A program made the position numbers and the translations under genes. DNA of 64,000 nucleotides from Mesostigma viride (Eukaryota; Streptophyta; Mesostigmatophyceae; Mesostigmatales; Mesostigmataceae). The notes below the pieces were generated by a model. That model was given only the letters and a program-made list of their open reading frames with translations, was not told the DNA's origin and did not search any database. This document shows, in pieces, positions 32,044 to 43,440 of the stretch; positions within the stretch are counted from its first letter, which is position 1; each line of letters begins with the position of its first letter. Location: assembly GCA_009746045.1 (NCBI GenBank), contig RPFO01002073.1, forward strand, positions 133,501-197,500. Direction: 5' to 3'.

Positions 32044-33367
32044 ATGCCTAGGAGGGCAAGCCGGGGTGCGGCGACATTCGAGGAGCAACGGGAGCGAACG
32101 GCAGAGGAGGACATCGCCAGAGAGGAAGGGGAGGCGATGGAGGAGAGGGGCGTGGAGGCGCCAGCTGGGCAACCTATCCCAGAGATGGACCCCAGGCCGG
32201 GAGAACACACAAGCGGTGGCGTGATGGGCAAGCTGAGGCGGAGAAAGTCAAGCGTGCCAGGCGACCTACGGATGCAGTGGTGCTCACAACGCCTGGTGAG
32301 GAGGACGCCATCGTCACCCCAGGTGTGCGTGCTGCAAAGCAAGCTGCTGTTCACGATAGGGTGTCTGGTATGTTGCCCGAGCGTTTGGAGGCTAGGATTG
32401 ACCCTCCCCAGGCACCACCAGTGCGTGTGGGGAGTGTGTTGCCTGGCACCCGTCCATTTTCTGATGCTGTGACAGTCATGAATGGGCAGAAAGCGCTCAA
32501 CCCTCCCTGAAGCAAGACAACCTGGATAAATGGCTTGATGACATGAAGCTAGTTGTGGGCTCTGTCGCAGCAGGTGTGGATATTGTCAGGGTGTTTCACT
32601 CTTCCACCGCAAACAAGGGGTCGTCTGAAAGGGTCAATGACATGGCTAGGCATGCTCTGAAAGAGGGGCACACTTGGCTGCAGTTCCTAGATGACATCAA
32701 GGAGGAGTTTTCTGACAGGGTTCACAATCTCACCATGGAAAAGAAGAGAGAATTTGATGAGTTTGAGATCAAGGGTGAGGTGGCTGCTGAGCTGGCCAGG
32801 TTTGAGTTGATCGTGGAGGCAGGCAAGAAGCAGGGCTTCAGTGTGACAGTCAGGGCAGCAGCAGACCACTTCTTTGATAAGATGGGCTTGTCAGAGGAAG
32901 GTAGGGCTACTGCTAGGCAGCTCTGTGATCTCACTGATGGCACCTGGGGGGCTCTGAAGCGTGTGATACTAAACTTCAGGACCCGGGTCCCTACCTGCAA
33001 GGGTATCAGTTCTCAGGGAGGGTCAGCGTCTCAGGCTAGCCAGGGCAAGAACCGTACCCCATCTGGGACACGGTATGGTAGCAGGAGAAGGAAGCAGGCC
33101 CAGAAGGAGCAGAACCAGGGTGGTGGAGGAGGTCAGCAGGGGAACCAGAATCAGGGGAACCAGTCTGGCAACCGTAACAGCCATCAGCAGGGTAAGGGTG
33201 GTGGCCAGGGGCAGAATAACAATCAGGCCTCAGGCAACCAGAACAAGCAGGACAGCAAGGCCCCAGGGGGAGGGTCTGGCAAGAGCAAGTGTTTTGCTTG
33301 TGGCAAGGAAGGTCACTGGAAGAGGGATTGCCCAAACAAGAAGAAGGGGCAGTCTGATCAGAAGTGA
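32044..33367 (+). pseudogene. gag: copia C gag with CCHC zinc knuckle
   Basis: Probable start ATG 32044 (MPRRASRGAATFEEQRER). Frame changes near 32210 and 32508 link three segments; the last, open from about 32520 to 33367, holds helical capsid-like blocks (NDMARHALKEGHTWLQFL, FELIVEAGKKQGFSV), a Gln/Gly/Asn-rich stretch (QGNQNQGNQSGNRN), and the knuckle CFACGKEGHWKRDC near the end. It ends GQSDQK then TGA. Gag coats the genomic RNA in cytoplasmic particles. The two shifts suggest decay or base-calling error; the long last segment is clean. Confidence 0.75.
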
Positions 33368-33373
33368 CTAGTG
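33365..33373 (+). promoter_or_regulatory. gag/pol UGA CUA G, candidate readthrough signal (copia C)
   Basis: Gag stops TGA at 33365-33367, followed by CTA GTG, and pol continues in the same frame. UGA followed by CUA is the best known leaky stop context in eukaryotes. Copia B has the same gag-UGA-pol arrangement (16024). Confidence 0.7.
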
Positions 33374-36300
33374 AAGCAGTCCCGTGTACATAGTGAGACA
33401 CCCTGTGGGGACACAGCTTCACATGTAAATAAATCTGGGCAGGGTGCCACCTCTGATCAGCACCAGGGGTGTACTGATGTTCTCATTCCACAAGATTGCA
33501 TGCATGCTGCAGCACAACAATCCCCTCAACTGTCAACAGGTGGAGGGTCCCCAGACAGGGTTGGCTCTGGGAGCCTAGATGCTCTGCTGGGAGGGTCTGC
33601 TGGGTCCTCTGGATCCAAGATGCAGAAGGTGGATGTTGCGTCCTCACACGCAGGGCCCGTCCAGGCGTCTTCCCAGGTGCGTAATCTGGCTAGGCAACTG
33701 AGCTACACGGATGCTGGACGCAGGCTGCACAATATCTTTGGTCACACAGCCATGGCTGAGATGTTTGGTTGGAAGATTGGAGATGAGCCACTGAGGGAAG
33801 CATGCAGGGCTGCAGCTGAGCAATGTGCCTGTAAGGAGAATGCTGCCAAGAAGCCAAGGTCCCATGCTAGGGAGCCTGCCAGGGAGAAGGGGGACATCCA
33901 GGTAGACGTCCAGCATATCAGGGGCTTATACATTTTGGTGGCAGTGGACAGATTTAGCAGGTACAGGCTGCTCCAGATTCTGCCAGATATGAAGGGGAAT
34001 ACCCTGCTGCTGGGCTTGCAGACTCTCTTACCAGGCTTTGGGGTGTACAAGACAGTACAGGCTGATATTCAGTTTGAGTGCCTACTGTCACAGCAGGAGC
34101 AACTGCCATGCAAGCTGCTGGTCACGCCCAGGGAGAGCCATGGACAGCAAGGTGCTGTGGAGAGATCCATCAGGGAGGTCAAGACCGTAGTGCTGGCAGA
34201 ACCTAAGGTGCCACTGGTAGCATCTGCTTTGGAGAGGGCAGTGTGGACCAGGCAGGTGGAAGAACAGTTGAACCTCAGAATAAACTACTATTATGACGGG
34301 GTGGCTGTCAATCCTGTAGCACTGCAGTTTGGGATGCTAGCCCAGGAAGTGGTCCAGGCTTGCTTGAGGAAAGCAGACAGGGTGTTTGCTCAGTTGAGAC
34401 GCAAGGATAGGGGCTGGAATGTGCTGAGGCCTCAGGTGGGGCTGAAGGTCAGAATGTGGAAGGAGCCATCAATGCAGGGCAAGAGGGGCAAGTGGCAGAA
34501 CGGGGTGGTGACCTGTGTGGAAGATGCCAATCGTTCCTGCCTTGTGGCCTTGGAGAGTAATCCCAGGCATGTTTACAGGTTGAGCTGGGCCAACGTCAAG
34601 GAACGCAAGCCACATGCAATCTGGCCTGCAGACGGGCCTGGACCCCAGTGTTGGCTGGAGGGCCAGGTTAAGGACCAGGTAGTTGATGTGCCTGTCACTG
34701 ACGTGGGAGGTGGCTATCCCTCTGATGATGATGAGGTGCAGGAGGCAACTGCATCACCTGTGGTGGAGCCAACGGGGGCTGGGCCTGCACCAGGGTCCAA
34801 GAGGCCACTCATGGCAGACATTGTCCGGTCGCTCATGTTCAACAAGCACAAGGATCCCAAGGTATCTAAGTTGACTGAATGGGGTTCTTGCTGGGCTGCT
34901 ACCCTAGAAGTGGATACTAACTCAGAGGTGTCTATCATCAGGGTGGAGGATGCTCAGGGCCTGAAGGTGAATAAGGCTGGCTGCAGGGCAGTGAGTGACT
35001 TTACGGGCACTGTAACAATGAAGATCCTAGGGGAAGTGACTGTGCCTATCCTGGGTGTCCCCACTGCGTTCTGTGTGGTGGAAGGGTACCAGGGGCCTGC
35101 CATTTTGGGCCAGAATTTCTTGTGCATGCCAGGAGTGACTCTGTCAGCAGATGAGCTTGCACTAGAAGGTCATGGCAGTTTGCCCCTCCAGAGATATCAC
35201 TACTCCAAGGGTCTAGCTGTGGCAGTCAAGGCTGTGAAGGGGCAGCAGAGTGTGGGGCCTGAAGGCAAGGAGCCCATTGCTGAGGACTTGTTGATCATCC
35301 CAACCACCCTAGATCCACGGGACTTGGGGGTGCACAAGTACCAGATTGCTGGTCACAGTCCTATTTCCTGGCACCAGTTGGTAGAGTTGATGCAAAGCCC
35401 CAAGATGGCTAAGGCATGGATTCTAGGGTTTGTCTCCAGTGGGCATGACTGGATAGTGTCTAACTGTGCTGAGCCTGTGGATGAGTTGCCCAGGGAGCAT
35501 CAGTTGCTAAGGCTCTTGTTTGTGCTCAAGCTGAAGGAGATAGACGGGTGCAGGTGCCACATGTGAGGCCAGTTGTGACTGAGTACCATGGCACGGGGGA
35601 GCTGACAGATGAGGAGTTGTATACGCCTGGGATGCTGCATGATACCTGGAGGATTGTTCTGTGTATATATCTGTCTTTCCTGGTCAAGGGCATTGCGTAC
35701 AGCTCTGTGCTGATTGATTTCAAGAGGGCTTTTCTCAAGGGTGATGTGGAGCAGGCCAAGGAGACGTGGCGTGATATCCCTCCCTTCTTTGTAACAGTGC
35801 CCAAGGTGTGGAGAGCAGAGATCAAGTCAAAATATCTCAGAATACTCAAGGGTTTGGAGGGTCTCAGGTCCAGCCCTATCATCTGGAGAAAGAGCCTGGA
35901 AAAGTTTCTGAAAACTCACTGTGGCTTTACTGTGTCTCCAGTTGATCCTTGCTTGTTCCAGAGTACTCATGAAGGGTTGCCTGTGTTTGCATCTCTGCAT
36001 GGAGATGACCTGCACCTTCTAGGGCCTCCTGAGTGGGTGGATTCAGTACTGTCCAAGATCCAGAAGAGGTTTGAGTTAGGAAAGGTCCAGCACATGAAGC
36101 AGGATGAGCCCATGGTGTTTTGTGGAATGCAGGCCACGCTGATCAAGAGGGCAGGTACTTGGTTTATCAAGATGGAGGGTGGCAACAACTATCCTCAGCA
36201 GATCATTGATGCCCTCCAGCAGCCCATTACCCAGGCCAGGTGTGCCACAATCAGGGGAATGTTGGCTTGGCTAGCTAGCATTTGTGCCCCAGATTTGTTG

Positions 36301-36906
36301 GTGCTGAGTAGGCTCACAGATGCTCAGCTGGTTGAGGTAGGGGCAGAGCAGGTGGTTGAGTCTGTCAGGAGCTCACCTCCACTCATACTGGCAGCTGTGG
36401 ACTTGTACAAACCACTCAACATGGTGCTTTTTGTGGACAGTTCCATGGACAGCAGGAAGGTGACGGATGTCAGGGGTAGGGCAGCAGCACTCATTACACT
36501 ACAACAGGAGCACACTTCTCTGGTCAGCTGGTACAGTAGGTTACAGAACAGGGTGACGCCCAGCAGTGACATTGCTGAGTGCAGGGCAATATGTGAGGGG
36601 CTACACACTGCTCTTTACCTCAGGGAGTTATTCTACCAGCTCTGTCAGGTAGCTTCCTGTAGCTTGCAGCTGCACACACTGGTCAAGACAGACAGCATGG
36701 GCATGGTGCAGTTTGTGCACAGACAGCTCGCCAGGAGCAGGGATCTGGATTATTTGTTGCTGAAGGAGATGTCTTACCTTGCTCATCTTGAACATGTGCC
36801 TGGTGTTGACAACCCAGCAGACGCCCTCACCAAGCTGGAGAGCAAGGCTGAGCTGCAATACCCTGTGCTCAAAGGGCTCATGTACCCCTTTTCTGGTGGG
36901 ACTTGA
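33368..36906 (+). pseudogene. pol: copia C pol: INT - protease-like - RT - RNase H
   Basis: Open from the codon after the gag UGA to about 35545, where one missing base shifts the frame; the second part (VPHVRPVVTEYHG onward) runs to 36906. Domains: integrase zinc region (RRLHNIFGHTA ... CRAAAEQCACK), integrase core (GDIQVDVQHIRG, QADIQFECL, SHGQQGAVERSIREVK), protease-like block (LEVDTNSEVSII at 34907-34936, then AILGQNFL), RT (KRAFLKGDVEQA, HGDD at 35998-36009), RNase H (VDSSMDSRKVTDVRG, SSDIAECRAICEG, NPADALTKL). Same unusual order and motifs as copia B. Only the one frameshift separates it from a full frame. Confidence 0.85.
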
Positions 36907-37869
36907 AGTCCAGCCTTTGCCAGTTGGTGGCTGACCAGTGCTGTTGTCCCCAGGGGGGAGGGCAACAGGTAGCCTACCTGTCACCAAGCAGGTAGAAGGC
37001 TCAACAGGAGCAAGCTCTTCCTGTAAAGGATTAGCACAGTGGGATGCCTTTGGCCTCGGGCAGTTAGGCCATGACAGGGCAGGCCATGTTGAGAGTTCTT
37101 CCAGGTTGTTTGTATATATCTCTCTTGTTTAGTTTTCTTTAGCTGTGAATAAGTGACAACCTTGGATATTATGGTGTTGTAACCTGACAGTTGGGCCTTG
37201 CTGGTGCAGGCTGGTCCACTGGGAACACTCAACATTGGTTTTGGTGGATATTCTATAATAAAACATAATCATGTTGTATGCCAATCTCTCTTGTTGTCTG
37301 TCATGTGACCAGGTTAAGTTTAACCTGGGGTTCTGGGGTAGGGTTCGATTCCCTAGTTGAGCCACAGCCTGGTATGTATGACTCCTGGGCTTTAACACCC
37401 AGTGATGACATGGGCTCCCCATCAAGCAGTGGCACAGTGGTGTTGAAGTGGTTTCCATTGGTGAACATTTGGATGGATGATGCCTGGAACGCTCGGGGCG
37501 GGCGCCATGAAACGGGCGCCAGTGATAACTGGGAAGACCAGGAACTCACTGTAATACGTTTCCTGTAGTCAGGGCCTCTCATTCAGATATCCAGGATATG
37601 TTGCCTAAGGAATATTCAATATCCTCCTTTAAGCCCAAGCCAAGGTACAGTTGCAAAAGAAAGGGTTGGGGATGACCTGCAGGTCAAGTTAATGATCAGA
37701 TGGCAGGGTTGAACCATAGATCCCTAAGAAGGATACCATTAAGGTGGCAAAAGGGGTGCTCATGAGGCTTATTATAAGTCCAGGGTAACCAGGTGTCCAT
37801 TTCACAAGGCAGCAAGGAATGGGTTGGTCATGGTGTGAAGCTTGCAGCTCCAAAACAAGAAAGGGTTGG
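36907..37869 (+). other. copia C 3' untranslated region
   Basis: No gene in 963 bp. Contains the T-arm-like GGGTTCGATTCCCTAG (37341-37356), at the place where copia A and B have the same motif, and ends with the purine tract AACAAGAAAGGGTTGG before the LTR. Confidence 0.6.
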
Positions 37870-38515
37870 AGTTAGCATATTGGTGATGCAATATGCTAAG
37901 CATATCATACTTGAAGTGGCCTTTCCAACGCCGTGCTAAACGCCTCATTTGGACAAGGAACTTGAGAGTTATCAAGTCCCGAAGTAATGCCGCCGGACGC
38001 TACAGCAGTACCAGGACTAAGGACACGTGAGGGACAGGGCACGTGGCAGTGTTGGGTGAACCATCACACGTTACGTGTCACAGGACCGACTGTCACTAGG
38101 AGGTACTGTGGTCAATATTGGTTGATGGTACCAAGAATGTCACAGGACTTCAGGACTGGCAGTCCTGCAGGCCTGGTGGGATGGACGGGTACTTGTCATG
38201 ACGGATAAATCCAGAGCGTTACTGTCATTCATGGAAGGACAGACGTCCTGGATTGATGCAACCAAGGAAATTGACAGTGGCGGACCTGCCAAGGCGTGCA
38301 AGGCCTGGCAGCAATGGTGAGACCTAGAAAGGCTCGGACACAGCAGTGGCCAAGCGTCTTTTCCCAACACCGTCCGTGGGTACTGCCGCCTCAGGCTAGT
38401 GACCACAGGGTAGTGAGGCAACTGTGGTAAAGGTTAAAAGCGCTGGTTGAAACCATGGCTCCATTCATCACATCTTGGGAAGACCAGAAACTCACTGATC
38501 CGCGTTCATCTAAAT
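37870..38515 (+). repeat. copia C 3' LTR
   Basis: 646 bp, nearly identical to 30337-30985. Confidence 0.92.
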
Positions 38516-38520
38516 CATAC

Positions 38521-39325
38521 ACTTCTCGCCCCGCAACGCCCCTTCAAACGGGAGGTATCGAGGAAAGTAGCTCTCCAGATGCTTCCGCACCTCGGGTGGA
38601 ATCAGGAGGAGCAACAGCCGTGGAAATACCAGACCTGCATCCAGCGTGTTCACGCACGCATGACACAGGCACTCCCGCTCATGGGTTTCCCAGTCGATAC
38701 CGACCACCACGCCGTCGCGCTCGGCGGTGCGGGTCTCGATCTTGAACCCCACATTTCTCCGCACGAACCATCGAAAATCCTCCAGCTTAGCGGGGCCGAC
38801 CCGCGCCAGAATGGAATCGGCGCGGAGATCTGACGGCATCTGGTTACGGCGCCGACGACGCCGCTCCACCAAGTCACCCGCCCGACCATAGTCGCGCACG
38901 AACACCCGGGGGTTGAATGTCTCCTCATTCAGCTCCTTCACTAGCTGCAGCGCGCGCGCGTCCGGAGCTTCGGGTCTGGACGACGTCTCGTGCCGGCCAT
39001 CACCTCCCGAGCCCCCGGCCCTTAAAGCACCCCCTCGGACTGCAGGCTCTCCGCGAGCTGTCTGCATCCTGTCATCCTGTTCTGGTAGAGGGGCCTCCGG
39101 GTAATCTGTCGTGTCCATGTCCACCAGATCTTCCTCACTCGACTCCCCGTCTACTACCCGGATTCCTGCCTCTACGGCCTCCGCGGCGCTGGCGGAAGTC
39201 TGGCCCCTGGGAGGCGCCTCCGCGGCGTCCCCCTGCACGGCCCACACACCACAAGCCAAGGCGTTAGTCGGCGTGTACCTGGTACCCGGCTCACACCTCA
39301 CTCTCACCCTATACACCGTACGCCG
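38521..39325 (-). CDS. gypsy 1 accessory ORF3, first part
   Basis: Opens just after a TAA at 39326-39328, about 20 bases downstream of the pol stop (39345). No ATG precedes YRVRVRCEPGTRYTPTNAL; the first inside ATG is MDTTDYPEAPL, so translation may reinitiate or need splicing. Features: an acidic patch (DGESSEEDLVDMD), a Gly/Arg-rich linker, a basic run (VERRRRRRNQ), and a conserved-looking block (LEDFRWFVRRNVGFKIE ... CLCHACVNTLDAG ... RLLLLLIPPEVRKHLESY). The copia C insertion ends it here; it continues at 30331. Family not recognised. Confidence 0.55.
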
Positions 39326-39344
39326 TTATACCGCATGTGGCCTA

Positions 39345-42300
39345 TTAATGCAATTGGTGTGTCTTCTTGTACGCTTCCAATAAGCGGGCGCAACCCGCTA
39401 ACTCAGTAGAAGTGCGCCAGGAGTCCTCAGACTCATGCTGCGCGAATCGCCATCGCACACGGTACTGTCGCTGGGTCCCCCGACCTCGTTTGACATCCCG
39501 GTGTCCCACGATCGCTGCCACCTCATCCTCCTGTTCCCCCGTGTCCGGATTGAACTCCAACGGGGCCGGGGGATTGACCCGACCCTGAATGGTGTTCTGG
39601 TGGTACAACTTGAGCTGGTCACGATGGAAACGGTTGGACGTGAGGTTCCATGACCCTGGGACGTCCACCTGGAACATGACGTCGTCAAACTTGGTGAGAA
39701 CCTTGTAGGGGCCCAGGAACATGGGACGAAGCTTAGTCTTCAGCTCCTTCTCCACCTTGTGTGAGAATCGTCCAATCTGTGGGCCCTCCACCAGGACCCA
39801 ATCGTCCACCTCAATGGACGGCGCCCGGTTATCCCGCTTGCCGGCTGTCCTCTCCAGATACCGCTCGGTCGCGGCGCGGTAGCCCTGGACTGCACTGTTA
39901 TGAGCCTGGTGCATCCGCTGCAGCAAGCGATCAACCCCCTGGCGTGTGTCCAGCTTGACCTGATCCTCTCCCAGTCCGGGGCTCATAAGCAGGTCGGGAG
40001 GCGTGAGAGGGTGCCTGCCAGAGTTGAGGAAAAAGGGGGTAAATCCGTGGGCGGCCTGGGGAGCATTGTTCAGGGAGAATTCCACCAAGCCCAGAAGTTC
40101 CTCCCAATTGCTGCCCACCGCGTCGGTGTAGTGTCGCATGGTCTCTTGCACTGTGCGGTTCAGCCGCTCCACCAGATGGGACGACGAACTGTGGTAGGCC
40201 GTGCCCAGCGACACCTTGGTGCCCAGTCGTTCGAAAAACTCCTGCCAGAATTTGGCCGTGAAGAGCTTGTCGCGGTCGGAGATGAACTGTCGGCTGAGCC
40301 CGTGGAACCGGAACACGTGCGTCAGGTATATCTTGGCGCACTCCTCCGCAGTGAGGTCGGCCGGACACGGGGCCAAGTGACACATGCGCGTCAGGCGGTC
40401 CACGAACACCAGGACCATGCTGTTGCCGCTCTTCGTCTTCTTGAACGGGCCAATGAAGTCCATCATGATAGAATCCCAAGGACCCATCGGATCAGGTAAC
40501 GTCTTGGGGACGGCTTGCGAGCCCGTGTTCCTGGACTTCATGATCTGGCACGAGGGGCACTGGCGCACATATGTCTCAATATACTCCTTCATCCCTGGCC
40601 AGTAGAAATGTTTGCGGGCCCGAGGATAAAGACGGTGGCTTCCCTGATGTCCGCCTAGAAGCGAATCGTGGAGCTCGTGAAGCAAGGCGGCCCTACAAAG
40701 CTCCGGGACATACAGCCGCCATTTCTCCGGCTGGACACTCACGAACAGGCGTCCATCCTGGAACTTGCAAGGGTAGGCACCCATCTGCTGGGGATGTGCC
40801 CGGATGGCTTCAAGCGCCGCTTCCTCCGTGACCGTGAAACGACTGATCATCGTCTCCAGGTCCGACGTGACTGTGAACGCGTCCGCGGCCGGTTCTGTCT
40901 CCGCGCTCGCCTGGTTGACGAATTCGGAGAAGACTGTGGGCGGGCCGATCGGCTGAAGCTGAAAAATTCCCTGGGGCGGCACCACATGACTAAGGGGCAT
41001 GCGCGTATGCGATCCCTCCCCCTCCCCGGGGGCGTCCACGTCCTCGTGGGCACTCGTCTCCTCCAAGAGAGGTGACAAGTCATCGCTGGTGGTGTGTCCC
41101 AGATGAAACAGGTGGCGGGCCCGGGGAGACCGTGGCTCCGCGCCGTAGGCGGTCCCCGGGGCGGCCACTGGTACGCAAGTGGTATGAAGCACATCCATGT
41201 CCTCGTAGAACCAATAGTCCGCCCGTCGCGAAAGGGCGTCTGGCACCACGTTGTCCGCGCCCTTGACGTATTGGATCTTGAATGGCGCAAACTGTGACAA
41301 GTACTCCATCCACCGCGCTTGGCGGGGCGTCAGGTTGGGCTGCACCAGGAGGTGGGTGAGCGGCCGGTGGTCGGTGTGGATCACCAGGCGGTGGGGGTCG
41401 AGATCCCCCTGCTCACTAATGGCCACCGAAAACTGGGCCCCCAGAAGATGATGACGCCACGTGTGGCAGCTGTAGACTACTGCCAGAAGCTCCTGCTGAT
41501 GCACTGGGTAATTCCGCTCCGCCGGAATCATTGTGCGTGAGATATACTCGATGGGCTGAAGACCCTTGCCTTGGTCCTGCAGGAGGACACCCCCGATGGC
41601 CACCTTGCTGGCGTCCGTAGCCACGACGAAAGGAAGGGCCGGGTCCGGCAGGATAAGGACTGGCGCTGTGGTGAGGTGGCGCTTAAGCGCCTCAAAAGCC
41701 TGTTGGCACTGCTCAGCCCAAAGGAACGGGGTACCCTTCTTGAGAAGAGCGTTGATCGGGGCGGCGATGGTGGCAAACCGCGGGATGAACCGTCGGTAGT
41801 AAGATGCCAATCCCAGGAAGCTGCGCACCCCTTTCACGTCCGTAGGGACAGGCCATTGCTGGACGGACTCGATCTTCTCAGGGTCGGTCGCGATGCCGTC
41901 CGCGGACAAGGTATGGCCCAGAAACGGCACGCAGCGGCCGGCGCGCACCTTGGCCTTCCGCGCCGAAAGGTGCTCATCCTCCATGATCTGCAGCACGGCG
42001 TCCACATCCTCTAGGTGCTCCTCGAACGTCTTGGAGTACACCAGGATGTCGTCCAGATACGCCAGCGCGCACGTGCGCTTGTAGGTCCAGGGCGGGCGCG
42101 CCCCCTTCTGCGGGTCCGCCAGGTCCTGGGAGACCTGCGGCAAGTGGGCTGTGCCCATCACCGGACGGAGGATGTCATTCATCAGCATCTGGAAGGACGC
42201 AGGCGAATTGCACAGCCCCATTGCCGCCACCCGAAACTGATAGTGACCGAAGGGCGTAGCGAACGCGGTCTTGTGGCAGTCTTCTGGCGCGATGCGCAGC

Positions 42301-43440
42301 TGCCAAAACCCGTCCGCACAGTCGATGACGGTGAAACACGTGGCCCCCTGGACACGGTTGAAGATGTCGTCGATCCGCGGTAGAGGATACCGGGACTTGA
42401 CGGTGATGGCGTTCAGCTTCCGGTAATCCGTCACCAGACGCCACTTGCCTCCTGGCTTGGGAACGAGCAGCACGCCCGCTGAGAAGGGGCTGTTGCTGGG
42501 TTCAATGAGCCCAGCGTCGAGCAGTGAAATGAGGATCTTCTTGAGCTCCACCAGCTCGACTGGGCCCATGCGGTACATGGGAGACACGGTAGGCCCGGAA
42601 CCCTCCTGGAGCTGGACACGATGCAACACCGATCGATTGGGAGGGAACTGGGGGGTGCGATCCGCAAAAAGGGTAGTGCGCTTCTCCAGGACGGCATTGA
42701 ACCGCGCCAGCTCATCCGGTGTGAATCCGGCACCAATCTCGTTAAGCAGAGCCTGAGTGCTATCCAGGTCTATGCGATACATCGCGTACTCCTTGCCCTT
42801 CCGGAGCTGGCGCGCCAGCGTCTTGCTACTCATCAGGATCTGGGACGCTGGTCGAGGCCCGTCCGCCGAGCGCTCGTGTGTAATGTTATGGACCTCCGCG
42901 GCCTGTGCCCTATACTCGCTGTCTGGGCACCAGAATGAACCATCCGGAAACCAAACTACCCGCCGGCGCACACTGATGTCCACATCCTGCTTGTCCAGCC
43001 AGTCCACTCCAATGATGATGTCGGCAGCGCCCAGCGGCGCAATAGTCGCCACCAGGTCCACCGGCGTGCCCTGCAGCACACCCTTGATGTCTGCTAGGCC
43101 CGGCGATTGGTGTCGCCGACCGTCTGAGTAGGTGACATAGACTGCCGTGGTGTGAGGCCGGGGTACCAGGCCCAGCCGACGCACCAGGGCCTCGTTGATG
43201 AAGGACGTGGAGGCGCCGGTGTCGACCAGGAACTTCACGTCCATGATCGTTTTCTCCTTCAAATACGGATCAAGGACGGTGGGAGGGACCAATAACCCTC
43301 CGCTGAAAAGAAACAGATGCCGCGAATCTCCTTGAGATGCACGCGCCGCCGGTTGGGTGGACGCGTCTGCGGCCACGTTATTGACGTCTACCTCTACTCT
43401 AGTTGACTCCGCGTCTGGGCTACCATCTGATTTTTCTACC
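39345..43440 (-). CDS. pol: gypsy 1 pol: PR - RT - RNase H - INT - chromodomain
   Basis: An open frame reaching up to 43952, overlapping gag by about 510 bases; the part after the gag stop holds all enzymes, so pol is probably reached by a +1 shift. In order: protease (KFLVDTGASTSFI, about 43218), RT (LIEPSNSPFSAGVLLVPK, VIDCADGFWQLRI, AYLDDILVYS about 42050) with a 35-residue insertion before YLDD, RNase H (VATDASKVAIGG, IHTDHRPLTHLL), integrase (CPSCQIMK zinc, PWDSIMMDFIGPF, QFISDRDKLFTAKFW, HLVERLNRTVQE), and a C-terminal chromodomain (YRVRWRFAQHESEDSW). The chromodomain would steer integration to modified chromatin. The frame is intact; looks potentially functional. Confidence 0.93.

Larger units (their letters stand above)
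30337..38515 (+). mobile_element. Ty1/copia element C
   Basis: LTRs (30337-30985, 37870-38515) begin AGTTAGCATATTGG and end TTCATCTAAAT; the 5-bp duplication CATAC (30332-30336, 38516-38520) flanks it inside gypsy 1 ORF3. Layout: LTR, ORF1, gag, UGA, pol, long 3' UTR, LTR. LTRs differ at a few small indels, so it is young. It is a distant relative of copia B with the same unusual layout. Confidence 0.93.

Noticed and set aside
39900-40499. 199-codon + strand frame
   Set aside because: Antisense to the gypsy 1 integrase.
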